In this document: piece after piece, positions 1 to 5,591 of the stretch | Layout of the letters: each line of letters begins with the position of its first letter | Position numbering within the stretch: the first letter of the stretch is position 1 | Source: Azoarcus sp. | GTDB lineage: Bacteria > Pseudomonadota > Gammaproteobacteria > Burkholderiales > Rhodocyclaceae | Direction: 5' to 3' | NCBI GenBank assembly: GCA_031259795.1 | Contig: JAIRLA010000048.1 | Location: forward strand, 1 to 5,591 | Length of the DNA: 5,591 bases | Program-made: the position numbers and the translations under genes | The notes under the pieces: generated by a model | Databases searched by the model: none | What the model was told of the DNA's origin: nothing | What the model saw: the letters and a program-made list of their open reading frames with translations, nothing else

Positions 1-2616
1 TTTTTTGCCGAAATCGGCGGCGGAGAGCGGGCGGCTGAAGAGATAGCCCTGGAAGATGTCGCAGTCGTGATCGAGCAGGAAGGCGCGCTGCTTTTCGGTT
101 TCCACGCCTTCGGCGACCACCTTGAGGCCCAGCGCGTGGGCGAGGCCGATCACCGCGACGGCGATCTTGCCGTCGGCGTCGGTGTCGTGGATGTCGGACA
201 CGAAGCTCTGGTCGATTTTCAGCACGTTGACCTGGAACTGCTTGAGGTAGGACAGGGAGGAATAGCCGGTGCCGAAGTCGTCGATCGACAGCCCCACCCG
301 CATCTCGCGCAGGCGGGCGAGCATATCCACGGTGCGCTCGACATTGCGCATCAACATGGATTCGGTCAGTTCGAGTTCGAGCAGTTCGGGTTCGAGGCTG
401 GCGGCGCCGAGGCTCTCGCCCACCAGTACCGGCAAATCGTTTTGCAGGAATTGCTGCGCCGACAGGTTGACCGCGATCGGCACCACGGGCAGGCCGGCCT
501 TGCGCCAATCGTGGATTTGCTGGCAGGCCGTGCGCAGCACCCATTCGCCGATGGGCACGATGAGACCGGATTCCTCGGCCAGGCGGATGAAGCGGTTGGG
601 CGGGATCATTCCCTGTTCGGGATGGCGCCAGCGCAGCAGCGCCTCGGCGCTTTGCAGGACGCCGTTGCGGGCGTCCACCTTGGGCTGGTAATGGAGTTCG
701 AGTTCGTTGTGTTCGATCGCGCCGCGCAACTGGTTTTCGAGCAGGAGGTCGCCGAGCGTCGACGTGTTCATGTCGGCGGAGTAGAAACGGAAATTGTTGC
801 GTCCGTCTTCCTTGGCGCGGCTCATGGCCGCGTCGGCGTTGCGCAGCAGTTCCGCCGCCGTGTTGCCGTCGGCGTCGGAGATGGCGATGCCGATGCTGGC
901 GGTGATGGTGATGTCGTGTTCGCCCAGCAGGTAGGGGCGGCCGATGCTGGTGAGCAGCTTGCGCGCGATGCTGGCCACGTCCTGCGGCTGGTTGATGTCG
1001 GGCAGGATGAAGACGAATTCGTCTCCGCCGAGACGGGAGACGGTGTCGGTGTCGCGCAGCAGGCCCTGGCTGCGGTGCGCGACCTGTTGGAGCAGGGCGT
1101 CGCCCAGTTCGGCGCCGAGGGTGTCGTTGATGTTGCGGAAACGGTCGAGGTTGAGAAAGAGCACCGCTGTTTGGCAATTGATGCGCCGCGACTGGGTGAT
1201 GGCTTCGTTCAGGCGCTCCTGCATGAGCAGGCGGTTGGGCAGGTTGGTGAGCGGATCGTGGTGCGAGAGGTGCTGGATGTGGGCTTCCGTCCGCTTGCGT
1301 TCGGTCATGTCGGAGAACACGCCGATGTAGTGGCTGATGTTGCCCTCGCCGTCGCGCACCGCGGTGATCGACAGCCATTCGGGGTATATCTCGCCGTTGC
1401 GCCGCCTGTTCCAGATTTCGCCCTGCCATTTGCCGCGCCGGTTCAATGCTTTCCACATGTCGTGGTAGAACGTCGGCGCATGTTGGCCCGAACTGAGCAG
1501 CGACGGCGGCCTCGAACGAATGTCGTCGAGTTCGTAGCCGGTGATGACGGTGAAGGCCGGGTTGGCGACCAGTATCCGGGCGCGCGCGTCGGTGATGACC
1601 ATGCCTTCGGCCGCGCTGGTGAATACCGTGGCGTAGAGTTTGAGATTGGCCTGGGCGCGGTGCAATTCCCCGATGCGTTGTTCGAGGTTGTGGTTGGAAT
1701 CCCGCAATGCCCGGGTGGCGCGGCCCAGGCGGGCGAAAACCAGTACCAGGTAGAGGGCGAGCACGAGCGCGGCGACGAAAAGCAGCACCCGGTAGACGTG
1801 CGCCTGGCTCGTGGCGTGCTCATAACCGGAGTTGTAAATCTGGATGATCTGCTCGCCCTGGGAAGTGCTGCCGATGCTGATGATGTCGTGCAGCAGCTTG
1901 TCGACCATCGCCTTGCGGTTTTCCATGATCTGGGCATGGGTGAAAATGTTGCGCATGGCCGCGGCGGCGTCGGGCGAAAGGTCGCGGCTGGCGCGTTCGA
2001 GCGCTTCGATGTGCCTGCGGATATGCGCGGCGAGTTCGCCGTCGCCCAGTACCATGTAATTCAGCACTTCGTTGGCCAGCATGTCGAGTTCGGTGCGCAG
2101 GGGCGCGGGAATGTCGAGCGCCTGGGCGTTCTTGACCGCGACCGGGAAATAGTGGGTCGAATTGCGCAACACCGCGTTTTGACTCTTGAAGCGCTCGATG
2201 TCTTCGTTCTTGATCTGCATCAGTTTGCTGAATTCGTCGACCTTGTCGAGAATGCGGCGGGTGTCGCTGCCGGAGAGGAAATCCGGGGTGCGGCGCAGGG
2301 TTTCGATCACGCGGGCGATGTCCCGGGCGCCCTGGGTGATGGCGTCGAAATTCTGGTAGAGGCCGAAACGGACGGCCAGTACGGCGGCGTTGATTTCGGC
2401 GTCGATCTGGTGGATGCTGCGCAGCTCCCGGGAATAGTTCTGGTGTTCGATGGGCGAGACCGCGTCGGCGTTGCCGAACAGCCACAACAGCGTGAGCGTG
2501 GCCGCCGCCACCAGCACCAGCGCCTGCACGAATCCCCTGCGAAATGGCGCGGCGGGCGGGCCCCCGGCGGCTGTCGCGTTTTTGGGCGTCTCTCCCGCCT
2601 GGCTGTCGATGCTCAT
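1..2616 (-). CDS. Membrane-bound PAS-GGDEF-EAL c-di-GMP signalling protein (3' end cut by window edge)
   Basis: The frame is open from the ATG at 2616-2614 to base 1 (872 codons, no stop), so only a short C-terminal tail is missing. Segments: TM helix about residues 29-47; Glu/Arg/Ala-rich helical, presumably periplasmic region 48-274; second TM about 275-294; helical linker 300-327; PAS plus PAC 325-442, ending in DMTERKR; GGDEF 450-612; EAL about 625-872. The GGDEF motif is at 530-534, with an inhibitory-site RDTD at 521-524, exactly five residues upstream. The usual FLDLDRF reads FLNLDRF, with Asn489 at the expected Mg-binding Asp, and the usual His after INDTLG is Ala. EAL signatures are intact: EAL 658-660, NLSAQQF, ELTES, DDFGTGYSS 779-787, LKIDQSF, EGVE from 836, QGYLF from 856. 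It is therefore expected to hydrolyse c-di-GMP at the inner membrane; cyclase activity is doubtful. The sensor resembles the DAHL type (FKSQNAVLRNS near 142-152), from memory only. The start is supported by the ATGA overlap with the peroxidase stop; a GGAG lies about 13 nt upstream of the ATG, rather far for an RBS. Confidence 0.95.
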   Translation of the reverse strand, partial: MSIDSQAGETPKNATAAGGPPAAPFRRGFVQALVLVAAATLTLLWLFGNADAVSPIEHQNYSRELRSIHQIDAEINAAVLAVRFGLYQNFDAITQGARDIARVIETLRRTPDFLSGSDTRRILDKVDEFSKLMQIKNEDIERFKSQNAVLRNSTHYFPVAVKNAQALDIPAPLRTELDMLANEVLNYMVLGDGELAAHIRRHIEALERASRDLSPDAAAAMRNIFTHAQIMENRKAMVDKLLHDIISIGSTSQGEQIIQIYNSGYEHATSQAHVYRVLLFVAALVLALYLVLVFARLGRATRALRDSNHNLEQRIGELHRAQANLKLYATVFTSAAEGMVITDARARILVANPAFTVITGYELDDIRSRPPSLLSSGQHAPTFYHDMWKALNRRGKWQGEIWNRRRNGEIYPEWLSITAVRDGEGNISHYIGVFSDMTERKRTEAHIQHLSHHDPLTNLPNRLLMQERLNEAITQSRRINCQTAVLFLNLDRFRNINDTLGAELGDALLQQVAHRSQGLLRDTDTVSRLGGDEFVFILPDINQPQDVASIARKLLTSIGRPYLLGEHDITITASIGIAISDADGNTAAELLRNADAAMSRAKEDGRNNFRFYSADMNTSTLGDLLLENQLRGAIEHNELELHYQPKVDARNGVLQSAEALLRWRHPEQGMIPPNRFIRLAEESGLIVPIGEWVLRTACQQIHDWRKAGLPVVPIAVNLSAQQFLQNDLPVLVGESLGAASLEPELLELELTESMLMRNVERTVDMLARLREMRVGLSIDDFGTGYSSLSYLKQFQVNVLKIDQSFVSDIHDTDADGKIAVAVIGLAHALGLKVVAEGVETEKQRAFLLDHDCDIFQGYLFSRPLSAADFGKK
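2613..2616 (-). promoter_or_regulatory. ATGA stop/start overlap, likely translational coupling
   Basis: On the minus strand the four bases read ATGA: the TGA ends the peroxidase and the ATG starts the GGDEF-EAL protein in the +1 frame. Such overlaps usually mean ribosomes reinitiate on the same mRNA. The nearest purine-rich stretch upstream (GGAG) is about 13 nt from the ATG, further than ideal, which fits reliance on coupling. This is strong evidence that these two genes are co-transcribed. Confidence 0.85.
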
Positions 2617-3698
2617 GGCTGCAAGCGTTCTCCGCGGAATTCTCCCGTCAGGCTTTCGAGGAAGGCGGCGATATAGCGACGGTCTTCCGCGGACAGGGCG
2701 CGGCCAAGCTGGTAACGCCCCATGATGTCGATCGCCTGATCGAGAGAGGCGACGCTGCCATCATGAAAATAGGGCGCGGTGACCGCGACGTTGCGCAGGC
2801 TCGGAACCTTGAACACATAGCGGTCTTCGTCGCGGTGCGTGATGTTGTAGCGGCCCAGGTCGGTTTCGGTGGCATTGCCGCGATCGGCGAAATAATCGCC
2901 CATCACGCCGAATCGCTGGAAGAAGTTCCCGCCGATGTTGACGCCCTGATGGCAACTGATGCAGCCGTAGTCGGAGAAGCGGCGGTAGCCTTCGCGGGCT
3001 TCCGCGGTGATGGCATCGGATTCGCAGTCGGCGCGATCGCTTTTCAGGTTCTGGCAATCGAGGAAGCGGTCGAAGGGCGCATTGGGCGTGAGCAGCGTGG
3101 TTTCGTAGCGGACCAGGGCGTCGGTGACGGTTTCTTCGCTGATGACCCCGTTGTATTCGCGTCCGAATGCCTTGCGGTAGGAGGCGCTGTCGTTGAGGCG
3201 GCGGATGACGATGGCCCAATTGCTGGCCATTTCGGAAGGATTCAGCAGCGGGCCGTCGACCTGCTCTGAAAGATTCATGGCGCGCCCGTCCCAGAACTGG
3301 CGGAAATTGAATACCGTATTGAATACGGTCGGAGCATTGACGTCGCCGGTGGCGCCGCCCACGCCGGTCGAAACCTTGAGTCCGTCGTCGCCGCCCTGGG
3401 CGAGAATGTGGCAGGTCGCGCACGAGACGGTGCCGTCGCCCGAAAGCTGCGGATCGTTGAACAGCTTTTCGCCCAGCAACGCCTTGCCGGATTGAAGCTC
3501 TTCCGCCGGGAGCGTGGGAATGGGACGGATCGCGCCAAGCTGCTCGCCCATGTGGAAAGGCTTTTCCTGCATGGACGCCGCGGAGGAAGAAGGCGGCGGA
3601 GTTTCGACCGCGTCTTCCGGGAGCACAAGCATCGCCACCAGCCCCGCCGCCAACAGGGTAAGAAAACCATATAGCAGAAGAATCCGGTCGCGGGTCAT
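2613..3698 (-). CDS. Membrane-anchored di-heme cytochrome c peroxidase (CCP/MauG family)
   Basis: A complete 361-residue protein with two c-type heme sites, CATCH at 93-97 and CISCH at 246-250, spaced as in bacterial di-heme peroxidases, which reduce H2O2 to water in the periplasm using cytochrome or cupredoxin electrons. An uncleaved-looking hydrophobic segment (about 6-26) followed by a Pro/Ser-rich linker (about 27-42) suggests a membrane tether. Family landmarks present: NAPTVFN 121-127, inter-heme Trp136 in FWDGRA, Gln146, Glu156 in the SEM motif, APYFHDG 308-314, and Met326 in IMGRYQLG as the likely axial ligand of the C-terminal heme. At the place of the distal His of the classical peroxidatic heme (SIGHGW in Pseudomonas CcpA) this protein has Val113 in STGVGG, so that heme may be permanently open. 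Two extra Cys (215, 225) sit in the inter-domain region. The ATG at 3698 is chosen because it includes the anchor; the next Met (43) would lose it. A weak AAAGAA lies just upstream. The gene starts 52 bp after the glycosyltransferase gene and its TGA overlaps the next start. A MauG-like or other oxidase role cannot be excluded. Confidence 0.94.
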   Translation of the reverse strand: MTRDRILLLYGFLTLLAAGLVAMLVLPEDAVETPPPSSSAASMQEKPFHMGEQLGAIRPIPTLPAEELQSGKALLGEKLFNDPQLSGDGTVSCATCHILAQGGDDGLKVSTGVGGATGDVNAPTVFNTVFNFRQFWDGRAMNLSEQVDGPLLNPSEMASNWAIVIRRLNDSASYRKAFGREYNGVISEETVTDALVRYETTLLTPNAPFDRFLDCQNLKSDRADCESDAITAEAREGYRRFSDYGCISCHQGVNIGGNFFQRFGVMGDYFADRGNATETDLGRYNITHRDEDRYVFKVPSLRNVAVTAPYFHDGSVASLDQAIDIMGRYQLGRALSAEDRRYIAAFLESLTGEFRGERLQP

Positions 3699-3750
3699 GG
3701 TTCTTTACGGCAGTTGTCACGAGGCCTGTACATTATGGATGGCTTGTTAA
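3699..3750 (-). other. 52-bp gap between glycosyltransferase and peroxidase genes
   Basis: This is the only intergenic sequence in the window. It is more AT-rich than its surroundings on the glycosyltransferase side. I see no stem-loop with a T-run that would end transcription. A CATAAT hexamer resembles a -10 box, but no -35-like hexamer sits 16-18 nt upstream of it, so a promoter is not supported. A weak AAAGAA just before the peroxidase ATG may act as the ribosome binding site. The simplest reading is transcription passing through from the glycosyltransferase gene. Confidence 0.5.
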
Positions 3751-5591
3751 TCAAGGGGCTGGAAGAAGTTCACGGCCCGGTTTAGGCAAATGGGCGGACG
3801 ATTGCCGCTCCGGCAAATAGGCCGCGATCTGGCAGGCGAGCGCCGCCAGATAGGGAATGCATTGCAGGGCCAGTATGCCGACCCACAGGCGCATTTCGAG
3901 ATCATTGGCGCCGCGCGCCAGGAACAGTGCGGCAATGGCGAGGACAAGTGCGCCCAGGAGGCCGAGTTCTTCCCGGATCGGGCTGAAAAAGGCGAATGCG
4001 CCCTTGGCTTTCCACCCTTTCGGGGTAACGACGAAAACCCCCTTCTTCTTGACGAGGCCGGTGAAGACCCCGCACGCGATGGTGTGCGCCAGTCCGACCG
4101 AAAGAATCGAGGCGCCGAGGATGTCGCGCCACGGACAGGCCATGGTGCGGCGGTAAAGGATGGGGCCGAGCGCGGCCTTGAAGGCCATGAAGCCGAGAAC
4201 GGGCAAGGCCAGCATGGCGACCGGCAGGCTGAACGCCTTGGGAAAGGCGAGGATGCCGAGCGTCCAGAACAGGCTGCCGAAGGCGAAGAGGAGTTGCAGG
4301 GCGTCGCCGAGCCAGGAAAACCAGCCGGTGAGGAAGTGGTAGCGCTGGGCGAAATTCAGCGCGCTGCGCCCGAGTATCCTGGGCAGGTGGGCCTTGAGAA
4401 TCTGCATGGCGCCGAAGGCCCAGCGGAAGCGCTGGCCCTTGATCGCGGCGAAGTCCGATGGCGTGAGGCCGCGCCCGAAAATGTGGTCGACATAACGGGT
4501 GTCGTAGCCTTTCTCGATCAGGCGCAATCCCAGTTCGGTGTCCTCGCAGATGCACCACTCCGACCAGCCGCCCACTTCTTCGAGAGCCTGCCGGCGCACC
4601 AGCGTCATGGTGCCGTGCTGGATGAGGGCGTTGCGCTCGTTGCGGTGGTGCATGCCGATGCGGAAAAAACCGTCGAACTCCCAATTGCACATGCGGCGGA
4701 AAGGCTGCGTTTCCCAATTGCGGTGCGCCTGCGGCGCTTGCACCACGGCCACGTCGGCCTTATCGAAATGCGGCGCCAGATGGGCCAGCCATTGCGGATC
4801 GACCACGTAATCGGCATCGACCACGCCGACGATCCCGGCGCGCGGATCGGTGACCTGTAGCCCGTAATTGAGCGCGCCGGCCTTGAATCCGGGCCAGTTC
4901 ATCAAGTGGAAGAAACGGAAGCGCGGCCCCAGTTCGGCGCAGCGTTTCTCCAGCGGGCGCCACAAGGCCTCGTCGCGAGTATTGTTGTCGAGCACCAGCA
5001 CTTCAAAATTGCTGTAATCGAGCGCCGCGAGGCTGTCGATGGTGGCGATCACCATTTCCGGCGGTTCGTTGTAGCAGGCAAGGTGGATGGAGACGAACGG
5101 CTGTTCGTCCGCGCCGTGGGGCGGCAAGGGCATGAAACGCCGTTGCCAGCGGCGCTTGAACAGGATCTCGCCGAACTCGAAACCATGCGAGAGCAATACC
5201 GCGATGGTGAGGCAGGTCGCGCCGATGAGTATGACCAGGCCGATGAGATCGCGCTGGCCGAGATATTTTTCCACGGGGATGTTGAGGCCGATGATCAGCG
5301 TCGATACGCACGCCTGGATCATCACGGCGAGAAACACGCGCCCCGCGATGTTCCAGCCGGGCAGGAAGAAGACGATGAGGAACATCGGCAGGAAGGCGAT
5401 GATCGCGGCATTAATCGCCTTGGCCGACCAATATGGATTCTCGATATCGCCCTTGAGCGGGTATTTCGCCCCCCGTTCGCGGTCGGCGTAATACATGCCC
5501 CAATAAGCGCCGCCCCAGCCTTCGGCGTCGAGTTTCCACGGCTGGTCGAAAGCTTCCAGCAGGAAATAATCGAGTGCCGGGGTGCGCGGAT
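3751..5591 (-). CDS. NdvB-like GH17-GT2 membrane glycosyltransferase, beta-glucan synthase type (5' end cut by window edge)
   Basis: The frame is open from base 5591 to the TGA at 3753-3751. An ATG at 5496 would give 581 residues, but 31 in-frame codons upstream encode LLEAFDQPWK and GGAYWGMY, typical of the C-terminal end of GH17 (beta-1,3-glucanase-like) domains, so the true start lies beyond the window. Numbering from that Met: about three TM helices (31-46, 53-71, 84-103), then a cytosolic family 2 glycosyltransferase domain with CYNEP 141-145, LDNNT 169-173, the DAD metal/nucleotide motif 227-229, catalytic-base-type ED 318-319 in CICEDTELG, and QRFRW 355-359 (the QxxRW signature of processive enzymes). 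Four or five C-terminal TM helices follow (about 393-414, 423-444, 459-482, 512-527, 537-560). GH17-GT2 fusions such as Pseudomonas and Bradyrhizobium NdvB are linked to (cyclic) beta-1,3-type glucans; UDP-glucose as donor and glucan as product are inferred. No PilZ domain is visible in this part. A cellulose-synthase-like or other polysaccharide product remains possible. Confidence 0.93.
   Translation of the reverse strand, partial: PRTPALDYFLLEAFDQPWKLDAEGWGGAYWGMYYADRERGAKYPLKGDIENPYWSAKAINAAIIAFLPMFLIVFFLPGWNIAGRVFLAVMIQACVSTLIIGLNIPVEKYLGQRDLIGLVILIGATCLTIAVLLSHGFEFGEILFKRRWQRRFMPLPPHGADEQPFVSIHLACYNEPPEMVIATIDSLAALDYSNFEVLVLDNNTRDEALWRPLEKRCAELGPRFRFFHLMNWPGFKAGALNYGLQVTDPRAGIVGVVDADYVVDPQWLAHLAPHFDKADVAVVQAPQAHRNWETQPFRRMCNWEFDGFFRIGMHHRNERNALIQHGTMTLVRRQALEEVGGWSEWCICEDTELGLRLIEKGYDTRYVDHIFGRGLTPSDFAAIKGQRFRWAFGAMQILKAHLPRILGRSALNFAQRYHFLTGWFSWLGDALQLLFAFGSLFWTLGILAFPKAFSLPVAMLALPVLGFMAFKAALGPILYRRTMACPWRDILGASILSVGLAHTIACGVFTGLVKKKGVFVVTPKGWKAKGAFAFFSPIREELGLLGALVLAIAALFLARGANDLEMRLWVGILALQCIPYLAALACQIAAYLPERQSSAHLPKPGRELLPAP
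5445..5591 (-). other. C-terminal remnant of a GH17-like domain in the glycosyltransferase gene
   Basis: Read in the glycosyltransferase frame, this stretch gives LDYFLLEAFDQPWK, then GGAYWGMYYADRE, then KYPLKGDIEN just before the first TM helix. The EAFDQPWK and GAYWG pattern is what I know from the end of bacterial GH17 domains fused to GT2. The catalytic Glu residues of GH17 would be further upstream, outside the window, so its activity cannot be judged here. Confidence 0.75.

Noticed and set aside
67..2676. An 869-codon open frame on the plus strand, antisense to the receptor gene
   Set aside because: Its translation is low-complexity (rich in Val, Gly, Ala, Asp, His) with no recognisable domain, and the opposite strand encodes clear TM, PAS, GGDEF and EAL motifs along its whole length. 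It is a product of GC-rich codon use.
3313..3329. Near-perfect 17-bp palindrome (8-bp arms, 1-nt centre) resembling an operator
   Set aside because: It lies inside the peroxidase gene and encodes the repeated TVFNTVFN residues, part of the family-conserved motif; the symmetry is explained by that protein repeat.
2761..3720. A 319-codon minus-strand frame overlapping the peroxidase in another phase, starting at a GTG-like codon
   Set aside because: It is Arg/Pro/His-rich and lacks motifs, while the frame ending at 2613 has both heme sites and family signatures.
3725..3750. CATAAT as a possible -10 promoter box upstream of the peroxidase
   Set aside because: No -35-like hexamer at 16-18 nt spacing; the hexamer 17 nt upstream reads AGCCCC.
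3790..4860. A 356-codon open frame on the plus strand opposite the glycosyltransferase
   Set aside because: It is compositionally biased (Glu, Gly, Ala, Arg) without motifs, and lies entirely opposite the well-supported GT2 domain and its C-terminal TM helices.

Overview
The window is GC-rich bacterial DNA. All three genes I can support lie on the minus strand, so transcription reads from high to low coordinates. The gene types suggest a Gram-negative proteobacterium: a membrane-anchored periplasmic di-heme peroxidase, a two-TM PAS-GGDEF-EAL receptor, and a beta-glucan-type GH17-GT2 glycosyltransferase. A beta- or gammaproteobacterium is most likely, but this rests on family distribution and not on a marker gene.

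Layout in transcription order. (1) From the right edge to 3751 lies the 3' part of a large membrane glycosyltransferase gene. Its reading frame is open through the right edge. The residues upstream of the first in-window Met look like the end of a GH17 (beta-1,3-glucanase-like) domain, so this is probably an NdvB-like GH17-GT2 fusion whose true start is outside the window. (2) After a 52-bp gap, 3698-2613 encodes a 361-residue di-heme cytochrome c peroxidase of the CCP/MauG superfamily with an N-terminal membrane anchor. (3) Overlapping its stop codon by 4 nt (ATGA), a gene runs from 2616 through the left edge. It encodes a membrane receptor with an all-helical periplasmic domain, a PAS domain, a GGDEF domain and an almost complete EAL domain.

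How they may work together: the tight spacing and shared strand fit one transcription unit joining an envelope or extracellular beta-glucan synthase, a periplasmic H2O2-reducing (or related) heme enzyme, and a c-di-GMP signalling receptor. The receptor's EAL active site looks intact. Its GGDEF domain keeps the GGDEF motif and the RxxD inhibitory site but has Asn where the first metal-binding Asp is expected, so a phosphodiesterase with a regulatory or impaired cyclase domain is likely. A functional link between glucan synthesis, oxidant handling and c-di-GMP is inferred from gene order only.

No tRNA, rRNA, CRISPR array, insertion sequence, convincing terminator or consensus promoter was seen. 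Nearly all of the window is coding; the only intergenic stretch is 3699-3750.
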